Shown in pieces: positions 1-8,866 of a stretch of 28,753 nt of DNA (the first letter of the stretch is position 1; every line of letters starts with the position of its first letter). The position numbers and the translations under genes were made by a program. The stretch spans positions 1 to 28,753 of the forward strand of contig JAVJSD010000092.1 of assembly GCA_040219575.1 (NCBI GenBank). The letters are read 5' to 3'. The notes beneath the pieces were generated by a model that was given only the letters and a program-made list of their open reading frames with translations, was not told the origin of the DNA and searched no databases. This DNA comes from JAVJSD01 sp040219575 (lineage in GTDB: Bacteria; Planctomycetota; Planctomycetia; Pirellulales; Pirellulaceae).

Positions 1-102
1 CCAAACGAGGCGTCGCTCTTGAGACTGGCCAGCGCCGTGCTCGTCGAAACCAGCGAAGAATGGGAAACCGGAAAAACCTATCTCAAATTCGAAACCAGGT
101 AG
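1..102 (+). CDS. IS256-family (Mutator-type) transposase, C-terminal end only
   Basis: Reading from base 1 gives 33 residues and a TAG stop. The peptide contains NEASLLRLASAVLVETSEEW followed by ETGKTYL. This closely resembles the conserved C-terminus of IS256-family DDE transposases, where the stretch SEEWETGxxYL is characteristic. The catalytic DDE domain would lie to the left of the window, so activity cannot be judged. A likely terminal inverted repeat follows 11 bases after the stop. The gene is partial only because the window (or contig) begins inside it. The alternative, a chance reading frame, is unlikely given the specific motif. Confidence 0.8.
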   Translation, partial: PNEASLLRLASAVLVETSEEWETGKTYLKFETR

Positions 103-113
103 CGGCCACCCCA

Positions 114-140
114 CTTTTACAGAAGAGATGTTGCATTATC
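114..140 (+). repeat. Probable right terminal inverted repeat of the IS256-type element
   Basis: Shortly after the transposase stop there is a T-rich stretch beginning CTTTTACAGA and ending TTATC. From memory this matches the form of IS256 family ends, which read inward-out as CTTTTACA...TTATC. The left end is outside the window, so the match between the two ends and any target duplication (which would start at about 141) cannot be tested here. Confidence 0.5.
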
Positions 141-642
141 GAACTGCTGATCGCCACGGTCGCAGACCACGCCTCTGGGCATGCATCAGCGCGGGGATAG
201 CCGGCCCCAGGAGCGTTTTCGGATTTCCGATCCCGGAAGCAGCTATAGCTTCTGCGGGCGGCGTCGCCGGCGAGTTCGCTACGCGGTTGATCCATGGCGG
301 GCTCCGCTGGCAACTTGGCAAGTTTCTGAGTCGTCGTGCAACAGCCGGCCGAATCGCCGACAGGCTGATTCCCGCTTCGAGGCGACAGGGCGTCGACGGC
401 CCGTGTGGCGCGGCCTCGATTTCATCCCGCCGGCTTTTGTTCGAGCTGCTCGGCCCGTTGTGACCAAACGTGTCACTCCGTCCCGGCAGGCTGCGTAAGG
501 GAGGTTGAATCAGGATGGATGAAGCGACCCGTCCGCTCGCGAGGCGTCCCATTGCCTCGGCGGACCAGGGCGGTAAGGTGTACGCGATTCGCGGGGGGAA
601 AGCCCGCATGGTGGAATCGGGGCGAGGGAATGAACACGGTCG
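141..642. other. Non-coding or unrecognised spacer between IS end and addB
   Basis: About 500 bases lie between the putative IS end and addB. Several open frames exist on both strands, including one starting ATG at 515 after a weak AGGA, but none has a recognisable motif and their composition is what GC-rich DNA gives by chance. The promoter of addB may lie here; no convincing -35/-10 pair was seen. Confidence 0.4.
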
Positions 643-3456
643 ATGGGAATCACCCGCGAGTTTCTCGATTGGTCGCAGCCGGCGTTGCCGTCGGTCGTCG
701 ACTACCTGCTGCGCCGCTACGGCCGGCAAGGCCAGGCGGATCTCGGCGAGGTCGACCTCGTGTTTCCCGGCGCCCGGGCCGGTCGCCGGCTGCTGGAGAT
801 CCTCGTGGAAGCGGCCGCGGCGCGGCGACTGGCGCTCGTTCCTCCCCGCATCGCCACCGTAGGGCAGCTTCCGGAACTTTTGTACCGACCGCAGCGGCCG
901 TTCGCGGGCGAACTGGTGCAGCAACTCGCCTGGACGCACGCCCTGCGGCGAACCGACCGTCAGCAGCTCCTGCACGTCGTCGCCCGTCCACCGGAAGAGC
1001 ACGACCAGGAGCGTTGGATGGAGCTGGGCGATCTGCTGCGCGCGCTGCATCGTGAGCTGGCCAGCGACGTGCTCGACTTCGCCGACGTGGCGTCGCACGC
1101 CGCGGAGCTGGAGGGCGACGACGAACGGCGCCGCTGGCAGGTGCTGGCGGACGTGCAACGTCGCTACCTGGCGACGCTCGACGAGTTGGAGCTGTGGGAC
1201 CGACAAACCGCGCGGCGCGTGGCGATCGAGAATCGCGAATGCCGCACCGAGCGCGACGTGATCCTGGTCGGCACGGTCGACGCCAACGTCACCATCCGCC
1301 GAATGCTCGACGCGGTCGCCCGTCGCGTCACCACGCTCGTGCTCGCGCCGCCGGAGCGCGCCGACGACTTCGACCAACACGGCGCGCTCCGCGCCGAGCG
1401 TTGGCAGGAGAGGGAGATCCCGCTTCGCGACGAGCAGGTCACGCTGGTCGACGGCGTGGCCGAACAGGCGGACGCCGCCGTGCGCGCGCTGGCCGATTTG
1501 GACGGCGCCTACGCGGCCGACGAGATCACCATCGGTGTGGCCGACGAGCGGCTCGTGCCCCACCTGCTGCGGCAATTCGAGGAGTGCCGACTGCCCGCCC
1601 GTTGGGGACCGGGCGGCCCAATCAGCCAGACGCCGCCGTACCGGCTGCTGGCGCAGCTGGGCCGTTATGTTTCTCGCGGGCGGCGTTATCGCGATTTCGC
1701 CGCGGCGGCCCGTCATCCCGACGTCACGCAGTGGCTGTCCCGGCAAGGCGTCGCCCCCGGCTGGCTCGCCGAACTCGACGACTTCTACAACCGCCGCCTG
1801 CCGTCGCAAATCGAACCGTCGGACTACGACGAGGGCGACCCGCGTCGCTTCCGCCAACTCGGCGCGGCCTATGCGAAGGTCGAGCAGTTGCTCACGCCGC
1901 TTGCGCGCGGCCCGCAGCCGCTCGCCGCCTGGACCGAACACTTGAGCGAACTGTTGCTGCAGCTGTACGGTCATCATCCGCTCGACCGGGAAGTCGAAAA
2001 CGAGCGCGTCACCCTGGCCGCATGCGAAGCGATCCACAAGGCGTTGCTCGAACACGTCAACGTTCCCGAGGCCCTGATGCCGAAGGTGACCGCGGAAGAA
2101 GCGATCCGCCTGACGCTTGCGGCGGCGGAAAGCGGAACGATCGCCTCGCCGGCCGACGAGGCGGCGGTCGAACTGCTCGGCTGGTTGGAACTGCCGCTCG
2201 ACGACGCGCCGGTGCTGATCGTCACGGGATTCAACGAGGGCTTCGTCCCCAAGGCGGTCACCTCCGACCTGTTCCTGCCCAACACGTTGCGGGTGCGGCT
2301 GGGACTGGAAGACAACGCCCGCCGCTATGCCCGCGACGCCTACGCGCTGAGCGCCCTGGCCGCCTCGCGCAAGGTGCTGCGGTTGGTCGTGGGGCGGCGC
2401 GACGCCGAACACAACCCGCTGGCGCCGAGCCGATTGCTGTTCGCCGCCGACGCCGAAACGATCGCCCACCGCGCGTTGCATTACTTCGCCGACGAACTGC
2501 CGCAGGCCAACAGTCGACGCGTGCTGGCGGGCGGGCTCAGCACCGACCGCCTCACGCCGAACTTCCCCGTGCCGCGGCCGCAACCGCCCCAGTCGCCCAT
2601 CACACGGCTGTCGCCCTCGGCGGTCAGAACGTATCTCGGCTGTCCGTATCGCTACTACTTGCGGCACGTGCTGCGATTGAAGGCGATCGACGATCTCGCG
2701 GCGGAGCTCGATGGCGGGGCCTTCGGCGAACTGCTGCACGGCGTGTTGCTCGACTTCGGACAGAGCGAACTGCGCGACTCCACCGACGCCGAGGCGATCC
2801 GCCGGCTGCTGCACGATGCACTCGACCGCCGCACCCTCGAGCAGTTCGGCGGGCAGGCCCTCACGCCCATCGAGATTCAAATCGAACAAATGCGCCTCCG
2901 TCTCCAGCGCTTCGCCGACGTGCAAGCCCGGCACGCGGAAGACGGCTGGGTGATCCAGCGCACCGAGATCGACGCCAGCGCCGAGATCCTCGTCGACGAC
3001 CAGCCGATCACCGTCGGCGGACGCATCGACCGCATCGATCGTCATCGCGAAACCGGACAAACCCTGATCCTCGACTACAAGTCGGGCGACTCCGCCAAAT
3101 CGCCCGACGAGGCCCACCGCAAGTCGGGCGACTGGATCGACCTGCAACTGCCGCTGTACCGCCACCTCGCCCGCGATCTGGGCGTCGAGGGGCCGGTTCG
3201 CCTGGCGTACTTCCTGCTGCCCAAGGATGTCGCCCGCGTGGGCGTGTACGAGTCGCCGTGGAGCGACGTCGAACTGGCCTCGGCCGACGAGCGCTTCTGG
3301 CAAGTCGTGCGCGACATCCGCGGCGGCCTGTTCTGGCCGCCGGCCGAGCATCCCCCCTGGGGCGGCGACGAATTCAGCGTCATCTGCCAGGACAACGTCC
3401 TCGACAAGACGCCGCCAACCGAGGCGCCGCCGGCGGAGGAGGCGCATACGCCATGA
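643..3456 (+). CDS. addB: AddB-like subunit of an ATP-dependent helicase/nuclease (PD-(D/E)XK nuclease)
   Basis: This is a 937-residue protein whose C-terminal third carries a RecB-type nuclease: FGELLHGVLLDF around residue 700, GRIDRID at about 793-799, LDYKSG at 810-815 (the D-x-K catalytic pair) and the QLPLYRHL motif. The family (AddAB/RexAB) resects double-strand DNA ends for recombination and stops at Chi-like sites. The N-terminus has VFPGARAGRRLLE where active helicases have a Walker A loop, so it probably binds no ATP. The Cys of LGCPYRYY is present, but the C-terminal Cys trio of the iron-sulfur form is absent; only one Cys (VICQDN) remains. ATG 643 is the first start after an in-frame stop at 631, with GAGGGA upstream. 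The stop overlaps addA (ATGA), which suggests coupled synthesis of the two subunits. Confidence 0.85.
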   Translation: MGITREFLDWSQPALPSVVDYLLRRYGRQGQADLGEVDLVFPGARAGRRLLEILVEAAAARRLALVPPRIATVGQLPELLYRPQRPFAGELVQQLAWTHALRRTDRQQLLHVVARPPEEHDQERWMELGDLLRALHRELASDVLDFADVASHAAELEGDDERRRWQVLADVQRRYLATLDELELWDRQTARRVAIENRECRTERDVILVGTVDANVTIRRMLDAVARRVTTLVLAPPERADDFDQHGALRAERWQEREIPLRDEQVTLVDGVAEQADAAVRALADLDGAYAADEITIGVADERLVPHLLRQFEECRLPARWGPGGPISQTPPYRLLAQLGRYVSRGRRYRDFAAAARHPDVTQWLSRQGVAPGWLAELDDFYNRRLPSQIEPSDYDEGDPRRFRQLGAAYAKVEQLLTPLARGPQPLAAWTEHLSELLLQLYGHHPLDREVENERVTLAACEAIHKALLEHVNVPEALMPKVTAEEAIRLTLAAAESGTIASPADEAAVELLGWLELPLDDAPVLIVTGFNEGFVPKAVTSDLFLPNTLRVRLGLEDNARRYARDAYALSALAASRKVLRLVVGRRDAEHNPLAPSRLLFAADAETIAHRALHYFADELPQANSRRVLAGGLSTDRLTPNFPVPRPQPPQSPITRLSPSAVRTYLGCPYRYYLRHVLRLKAIDDLAAELDGGAFGELLHGVLLDFGQSELRDSTDAEAIRRLLHDALDRRTLEQFGGQALTPIEIQIEQMRLRLQRFADVQARHAEDGWVIQRTEIDASAEILVDDQPITVGGRIDRIDRHRETGQTLILDYKSGDSAKSPDEAHRKSGDWIDLQLPLYRHLARDLGVEGPVRLAYFLLPKDVARVGVYESPWSDVELASADERFWQVVRDIRGGLFWPPAEHPPWGGDEFSVICQDNVLDKTPPTEAPPAEEAHTP

Positions 3457-6400
3457 ACCGAACTCCGCACGCTCCACCGCACACGATCATTCGGGCCTCG
3501 GCCGGCACGGGCAAGACGTTCCAACTGTCGAACCGTTTTCTCGACCTGCTGCTGGCCGACACGCCGCCCGAGCGGATCCTCGCCAGCACGTTCACCCGCA
3601 AGGCGGCCGGCGAGATTCTCAACCGCGTGCTCAACCGACTGGCCGGAGCGGCGGTCGACGAGGATCAGCGGCGCCAACTCGATGAGTTTCTCGCCGCCGG
3701 CGGCGCATTGACGCGCGAGCGCTGCCTGCGGCTGCTCACGCACCTGGCCCGCAACCTGCACCAGATGCGCGTCGGCACGCTCGACAGCTTCTTCGCCCAG
3801 ATCGCCCGCAGCTTCTCGCTGGAGCTGGGACTGTCGCCGCGCTGGACGATCGTCGAACAGCTCGAAGATGAACGGCTCCGCGACGAGGCGGTCGAGGAGG
3901 TGCTTCGCAACAGCGGCCGCGAGGACATCCTGCGGATCCTCTATCTGATCACCAAGGGCGAGGCCAAACGGGGCGTGGCCGACCTGATCCGCGACACCGT
4001 CCGCGACATGTACGGCCTGTTCCAGGAAACCGACCGCGAGGCGTGGCACGCGTTGCCGCGCAAGGCGCCGCTGGCGGACGACGAAGTCCGCGAGGTGCTC
4101 GACGAACTGCGCGGTGTGGCGATGAGCGACAAGCGAATGGACGGCGCCCGCTCGAAAGACATCGCGCAGGCGGCCGACGGGGAGTGGGTCGAATTCCTCG
4201 ATGGTGGTTTGACGTCGAAGGTTGTGGACGAGTCGTGTCAGTACTACCGCAAGGACATTCCCGCCGAGGCGGTCGCCCTCTATCGCCGCTTGATCGTGCA
4301 CGCCCAAGCCCTGCAACTGGCGGCCATCGCGAATCAGAACGAAGGCACCTACGAACTGCTGGCTCGATTCGACGTCGAGTACCAGCGGCTGAAGCTGGAA
4401 CGTCGCGCCCTCCGCTTCGACGACGTCACCCGCCGCCTGGCCCAATCGACCACCGCGGGATTCGGCCGGCTCGCCTTCCGTCTCGACGCCGCCATCGACC
4501 ACCTGCTGCTCGACGAATTCCAGGACACCTCGCCCGAGCAGTGGCAGGTGGTGCGTCCCTTCGCGAAGCACGTGACCGAAACCGGCGCCCCGCGTTCGTT
4601 CTTCTGCGTGGGCGACCTGAAGCAGGCGATCTACGGCTGGCGCGGCGGCGTGGCCGAGATCTTCGACGCGGTCGAGTCGCAGCTCGAAGGCCTCACGCCC
4701 GAGTCGCTGACGCGCAGTTTCCGCTCGGCGCAGCCGGTGATCGACGTCGTCAATCGGGTCTTCACCCGCATCGAGAATCACAACAACCTCGAGCGTCTCG
4801 AACCGGCCGTGCGGCAGTGGTGCGCGGACTTCGAGTTGCACGAGACGGCCCGGACCGAGAAAGCCGGGTACGTGCGCCTGGAGTCGGCCGACGACGAAAA
4901 GCAAGTCTTGAAGTTCGCCGCCGGCCGGGTGAAGGAGCTTGTCGAGACGGCGCCGGGCCGCGGCGTGGGCGTGCTGGTCCGCAGCAACGACGCCGTCGCC
5001 AAAATGATCTTTCATCTCCGCGCGCTCGGCGTGCAGGCCAGCGAAGAGGGCGGCAATCCGCTCACCGATTCGGTCGCCGTGTTGCTCGCCCTCTCGGCGC
5101 TGCGCTTGGCCGATCATCCCGGCGACACCGCCGCGCGGTTTCATCTGTGCGGCACGGCGCTGGCCGACGAGATCGGTCTTTCGAGCTGGCGCGAAGACGC
5201 CGCGGCCGCCCGGGCTTCGCAGTCGATTCGAAGGAGCCTGGCCGATGAAGGCTACGGCCGCACGCTCTACCGTTGGGCTCGCCGCCTCGCCCCCGATTGC
5301 AGCCGCCGCGAGCTCAATCGCCTGGAGCAACTCGTGCGGCTCGGCTACGGCTACGACGCCTCGGCCACACTGCGGGCCGACGACTTCCGCGCGTATGTGA
5401 AAAACCAGCGCGTGGCCGACCCGGTGGCGGCCGACGTGCGGGTAATGACCGTGCATCAGTCGAAAGGCCTGCAGTTCGACATCGTCGTGCTGCCGGAGCT
5501 GGACAAGAACTTCCTGGGGCAAACCGACATGTTCGTGGTCAATCGCCCGGATCCCACGTCGCCGCCCGACCGCGTCTGCCGGCATGTGAATAGCGCGGTG
5601 CGCCCGCTGCTTCCACCGAGTTTCCAAACAATGTTCGACGACGCCGTCCTCCGCGACGCCAAGGAGGCGCTGTGCGTGCTGTACGTGGCGCTCACCCGGG
5701 CCGTCCACGCATTGCACCTGGTCGTCGCTCCCCACACCGCCAAGGGGAAGACGCCCAAGAGCTACGCGGGACTTCTGCGAGCCGCCTTGAGCGAGCGGAA
5801 GGATGCGCCGCCGGAGACGACGTTGTACGAGCACGGCGATCCGCATTGGTACACCCATGCCGACGGCGTGGAGACCGTGGAGGCGCGCGTGGAATCGGCC
5901 GGCGACGCGGAAGCGTTCGAGCCATTGCAGGTCCAACTCGCCGCCACGCCGTCGCGCCGCACGCGCGGATTGCCGCGCACGAGTCCCTCGAGCCTGGAAG
6001 GGGGCGGCCGCGTCGATCTGGCCGAACTGCTGCGCCGCGAACGCAGCGCCGCGCTGGAGCGTGGCACGGTGATTCACGCCTGGTTCGAACAGATCGACTG
6101 GCTCGACGACGGCGATCCGCCCGATTCGCTGCTGCAGACGGTGGCGGCGGAGGTGCTGGAATCGAACCTGGATATCGCCGCCGCGCTGTCCGACTTTCGC
6201 CGCATGCTGGCCGAGCCCGAAATCGCCGCCTGGCTGCGCCTCGGCGCCTACGACGAACCGGCCCGGGTCGGATTTCCCACCGCCTTGTGCCGGCAGTTGA
6301 CGTCGGCGGCGTTTACTTTGCAGGTCTACAACGAACGCCGCTTCGCGATCCGCGACGGCGAGCAACTGCTCAGCGGCGCCATCGACCGACTGGTGGTCTT

Positions 6401-6623
6401 GCTTCAGAACGACCGCGTCGTCGCCGCCGACATCCTCGACTTCAAAACCGACGCCCTCGCCGACGCCTCCGAAGCGCTCGCTCACAAAGTCGCCCATTAC
6501 GCCCCCCAAGTCGCCGCCTACCGCCGCGCCGTCTCCCAGATGTTCAACCTCCCCCCCAAGCACATCACCGCGCGGCTGCTCTTCGTCGGCAAAGGAAGGG
6601 CCTGCGAAGTACCGCCTTCGTAG
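3453..6623 (+). CDS. addA: AddA-like UvrD-family helicase/nuclease subunit
   Basis: The 1056-residue product has the full set of superfamily 1A helicase motifs: Walker A ASAGTGKT (15-22), LLLDEFQDTS (D354, E355), GDLKQAIYGWRGG (about 387), VMTVHQSKGLQFD (about 664) and VLYVALTRA (about 744). The C-terminus has RGTVIHAWFEQ and DILDFKTD (about 996), the latter a D-x-K nuclease motif, so the subunit should be both a 3'-5' translocase and a nuclease. It is somewhat shorter than AddA of Bacillus. The ATG shares bases with the addB stop, so the start is fixed by the ATGA overlap. With addB it should form a cytoplasmic double-strand-break resection machine. RecB is a less likely label because there is no RecC/RecD nearby and the partner carries its own nuclease. 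Confidence 0.88.
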   Translation: MNRTPHAPPHTIIRASAGTGKTFQLSNRFLDLLLADTPPERILASTFTRKAAGEILNRVLNRLAGAAVDEDQRRQLDEFLAAGGALTRERCLRLLTHLARNLHQMRVGTLDSFFAQIARSFSLELGLSPRWTIVEQLEDERLRDEAVEEVLRNSGREDILRILYLITKGEAKRGVADLIRDTVRDMYGLFQETDREAWHALPRKAPLADDEVREVLDELRGVAMSDKRMDGARSKDIAQAADGEWVEFLDGGLTSKVVDESCQYYRKDIPAEAVALYRRLIVHAQALQLAAIANQNEGTYELLARFDVEYQRLKLERRALRFDDVTRRLAQSTTAGFGRLAFRLDAAIDHLLLDEFQDTSPEQWQVVRPFAKHVTETGAPRSFFCVGDLKQAIYGWRGGVAEIFDAVESQLEGLTPESLTRSFRSAQPVIDVVNRVFTRIENHNNLERLEPAVRQWCADFELHETARTEKAGYVRLESADDEKQVLKFAAGRVKELVETAPGRGVGVLVRSNDAVAKMIFHLRALGVQASEEGGNPLTDSVAVLLALSALRLADHPGDTAARFHLCGTALADEIGLSSWREDAAAARASQSIRRSLADEGYGRTLYRWARRLAPDCSRRELNRLEQLVRLGYGYDASATLRADDFRAYVKNQRVADPVAADVRVMTVHQSKGLQFDIVVLPELDKNFLGQTDMFVVNRPDPTSPPDRVCRHVNSAVRPLLPPSFQTMFDDAVLRDAKEALCVLYVALTRAVHALHLVVAPHTAKGKTPKSYAGLLRAALSERKDAPPETTLYEHGDPHWYTHADGVETVEARVESAGDAEAFEPLQVQLAATPSRRTRGLPRTSPSSLEGGGRVDLAELLRRERSAALERGTVIHAWFEQIDWLDDGDPPDSLLQTVAAEVLESNLDIAAALSDFRRMLAEPEIAAWLRLGAYDEPARVGFPTALCRQLTSAAFTLQVYNERRFAIRDGEQLLSGAIDRLVVLLQNDRVVAADILDFKTDALADASEALAHKVAHYAPQVAAYRRAVSQMFNLPPKHITARLLFVGKGRACEVPPS

Positions 6624-6730
6624 CCGACGCATCCAGCCAACCGTGCTCGCGTCGCGTCTAAGGGCGGTCATCCGCGAATCTTCACGGACTTACCTGCCAG
6701 GGACAAGAGAAATGTAGAGGAACACAGCAC

Positions 6731-6846
6731 TCCGGGAGGGTCGAGCGCAGCGAGGGGAGGGCGGCCTTGCATGCAGCGTCCAGGCGACATGACGCTCTCC
6801 TGCGCACCAGCCCTCCCCGGCCGCCTGCGCGGCCGACCCTCCCGGA
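6731..6846. repeat. Long imperfect inverted repeat (REP-like hairpin)
   Basis: The left arm begins TCCGGGAGGGTCG (from 6731) and includes GGGGAGGG. The right arm, ending near 6846, reads CCCTCCCC followed by CGACCCTCCCGGA. The two arms pair over about 35 bases with one insertion, leaving a loop of roughly 45 bases. There is no T-tract on either side, so a terminator role is not supported. It resembles a dispersed intergenic element. Confidence 0.6.
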
Positions 6847-6980
6847 AGGGAGGGTGAAGTTGCCGGAGGAGAAACGGAATAGAAACCGCCAGGTTTCCCA
6901 AGAGCAATGGGCACGCTTCTGCACGGTCCGGGTTGGGCCCGTTCGACCAGCAGGTAGACGCGTACGAACGGCAGGGGCGC

Positions 6981-7064
6981 CATGCTCTCACGCCGAAGGC
7001 GAGTGAGCATGCCGGCAGCTCATCCCGAGTCCGCATGCTCACTCCGCTCCGCGTCGAGAGCATG
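6981..7064. repeat. Pair of inverted hairpin repeats with GCATGCTC ends
   Basis: CATGCTCTCACGCC at 6981 pairs with GGCGAGTGAGCATG ending 7011. A second unit at 7034-7064 begins CATGCTCACTCCG and ends GAGAGCATG, and is the inverse of the first. The whole forms either two short hairpins or one larger one. Its function is unknown. Confidence 0.6.
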
Positions 7065-7133
7065 GCACCCAGGCGTGGAGTTCTCGCCCCTCTAAGGAAT
7101 TGGCTGACTGCGCTGACAGTGACCGCCGCGCGG

Positions 7134-7152
7134 CGCTGGGATCAACCCAGCG
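7134..7152. repeat. Short perfect hairpin, possible member of a small repeat family
   Basis: CGCTGGG, loop ATCAA, CCCAGCG. A degenerate relative occurs at 20674-20695 (CGCTGGG, loop TTCAT, CCCGGCG). Both are followed or preceded by a CGGCTC-type flank, which suggests they share an origin. A third, weaker resemblance is at about 20813 (GGGGACAAACCCC). Confidence 0.45.
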
Positions 7153-7248
7153 GCTCCTCGTGAATCGCCGTAAAGTGTTTGTGTGTCGGGCGATAGGCGT
7201 GAAACGCAGCAGCGATCGTGGCGACGGTGGTCGGGCCCGAGGAGACAT

Positions 7249-7279
7249 TTGTCTATTTCGGCGGTGAATCCGTTACAAT
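7249..7279 (+). promoter_or_regulatory. Possible promoter for the DUF1552 gene
   Basis: TTGTCT at 7249 and TACAAT at 7274 are fair matches to -35 and -10 boxes, but the spacer is 19 bases, which is long. It lies about 140 bases upstream of the DUF1552 start. This is a weak call from sequence alone. Confidence 0.3.
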
Positions 7280-7415
7280 AAACGCCCCGCTTCAACCATC
7301 TAGCCCCTGAGTGCGCTTCATCCCCGATCCTGCAACGCACCGTTGGTCTGCCGCGGTCTTCTCCGCGACCGACGATCGCTCCCCCTCAGCCATTTCCGCT
7401 TCCTGAGAGAGATCC

Positions 7416-8753
7416 ATGCTCAATCGCAGAAACATGCTTCAAGCCGTCGCCGGCGGCGTCGGCGCCGCGGCCTTCGGTTCCACGCTGTCTCCCGGGAAGC
7501 TTCAAGCGGCGGTCGCCAAGGCCGGCGCCGACAAGTCCAGCGGCCCCCGTCGCGTTATCTTCTTTCTGCAAAACCAGGGCTTCGACCCGCAAACCTGCGT
7601 GGCCGATGGCCTCAAGGAAAGCGTCTCCCTCGACGGCGTAACGTTGCCCGGGCCGATCAGCGCGCTGGAGCCCTACAAGGACAAGATCAACATCATCTCC
7701 GGCTTGCACGGCCGCCACACGAGTCCCTCGCACAGCGCGTTTTTCGGCGCCCTGGGAGGATACCGCGGAGGCATCGGCGTTCCGCCCGGGGGAGCGACGA
7801 TCGACCACGTGATCAGCGAGTTGCTGCCGCAGACGATCCTGCCCCACCTGTGCATCGGGATGGACGCGCTCGAGAACATGATCTCGCGCCCCACGTTGGC
7901 CACGCTGTCGGCCTCCGGACCGGGCAAGCCGCTGTTCATGCACTCCAACCCCAACAGCCTCTACCAGATGCTGTTCGGCGGGATCGCCAGCGGCGACGTC
8001 AAACGCCGGTACGAGGCCCGATCGAGAGTCTTCAATCAAATCGAGAAGCTGGCCGGCCAGGGCGGTGAGGCGCTGCCCGTGAGCGACCGGGAGCGCTACG
8101 GCAGCTACGTCGACGGCTTCCGCGACATCAACGGCCTGCGCGAGCGGCTCGCCGGCGTCTCAGAGCATCTCAAGAGATTCGCGCCGGAGTACGACGAGAA
8201 ATTCGTCAAGCCGGAGTTCGAAACCGATTGGCACGACGCCCTGTTGGACATCGGCATCGCGGCGCTGAAGGCGGATCTCACGAACGTCCTCACCATCGGT
8301 TCGGGGCGCGGCGAGATCTTCGGTTCGTGGAAGGGACTCGGCGTCGTGCCGGCCGGCCACAGCCTGGGGCACATGCCGCAGGCGGGCAACCCGATCTGGG
8401 ACAAAATTCGCAATTACAACTGCCAGATGCTGGTGAAGCTGATGCAGCAGTTGGAATCGATGCCCGAGGGCGACGGCACGATGATGGACAACACGTTGAT
8501 CGTGTACACCAGCAACAACGCCGACAAGCAGCACACCGGCGGCGAGAACTGGCCGTTCATCCTGTTGGGCAATTGCAGCGGCCGCATCAAGACGGGCCGG
8601 TTCACGCAGCTCGACGGCAAGCGGCCGATCAACGCCCTGTACACCACGTTGCTGCACGCCATCGGCGCCCCGTGCGACCGCTTCAACATGGACAAGAACC
8701 TCGCCGGCGTGCACGACACGCAGGTCGGTCCGATCGAAGAACTGATGGCCTGA
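7416..8753 (+). CDS. DUF1552 family protein with twin-arginine-type signal
   Basis: The 445-residue product begins MLNRRNMLQAVAGGVGAAAF, a twin-arginine pair at residues 4-5 followed by a short hydrophobic stretch, as expected of Tat-exported planctomycete proteins. The body matches the DUF1552 family by its typical phrases: RRVIFFLQNQGFDP, ISGLHGRHTSPSHS, and a C-terminal segment TLIVYTSNNADKQHTGGENW like that of the alkaline-phosphatase-like DUF1501/DUF1552 proteins. The biochemical activity is not established. In planctomycetes this family is usually encoded beside DUF1592/DUF1588 cytochrome-type proteins, as here, so the two are likely to work together at the cell envelope. The start is the first ATG before the RR signal, with GAGAGA about 5 bases upstream. 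Confidence 0.85.
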   Translation: MLNRRNMLQAVAGGVGAAAFGSTLSPGKLQAAVAKAGADKSSGPRRVIFFLQNQGFDPQTCVADGLKESVSLDGVTLPGPISALEPYKDKINIISGLHGRHTSPSHSAFFGALGGYRGGIGVPPGGATIDHVISELLPQTILPHLCIGMDALENMISRPTLATLSASGPGKPLFMHSNPNSLYQMLFGGIASGDVKRRYEARSRVFNQIEKLAGQGGEALPVSDRERYGSYVDGFRDINGLRERLAGVSEHLKRFAPEYDEKFVKPEFETDWHDALLDIGIAALKADLTNVLTIGSGRGEIFGSWKGLGVVPAGHSLGHMPQAGNPIWDKIRNYNCQMLVKLMQQLESMPEGDGTMMDNTLIVYTSNNADKQHTGGENWPFILLGNCSGRIKTGRFTQLDGKRPINALYTTLLHAIGAPCDRFNMDKNLAGVHDTQVGPIEELMA

Positions 8754-8781
8754 CCGGGCGTTCGTATCGCAAGCCTTTCTT

Positions 8782-8853
8782 CGTAGCGGAACTCACCAGA
8801 GTTCCGACGAACCTGCAAGTCTTGGAAGTCGGAAGTCTGGCGACTTCCGCGAC
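8782..8853. repeat. Two-hairpin dispersed repeat, copy A
   Basis: Hairpin 1 is GGAACTC-ACCA-GAGTTCC (8788-8805) and hairpin 2 is GGAAGTC-TGGC-GACTTCC (8831-8848). The element fills most of the gap between the DUF1552 stop and the next start, ending 13 bases before that ATG, where a ribosome binding site would normally sit. Other copies are at 16751-16818, 19027-19095 and 26500-26568. Confidence 0.8.
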
Positions 8854-8866
8854 AGGTGTTTCGCCG

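Larger units (their letters stand above)
6624..7415. other. Repeat-rich spacer between addA and the DUF1552 gene
   Basis: This 792-base gap has no convincing gene. It holds at least three hairpin-forming repeats, listed separately (6731-6846, 6981-7064 and 7134-7152), followed by a possible promoter just upstream of the DUF1552 gene. Open frames on the minus strand run through the repeats and read as Arg/Pro-rich peptides typical of chance translation. Confidence 0.5.

Noticed and set aside
136..3477. Very long open frames opposite addB, addA and other genes, including a 1113-codon frame on the minus strand.
   Set aside because: They lack motifs, are rich in Arg, Gln, Val and Gly, and lie opposite well-supported genes; GC-rich codon use makes such antisense frames.
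6668..7063. Minus-strand ORF in the addA-DUF1552 gap.
   Set aside because: It runs through two inverted repeats and reads as Pro/Arg-rich translation of repeat DNA, with no ribosome binding site or motif.
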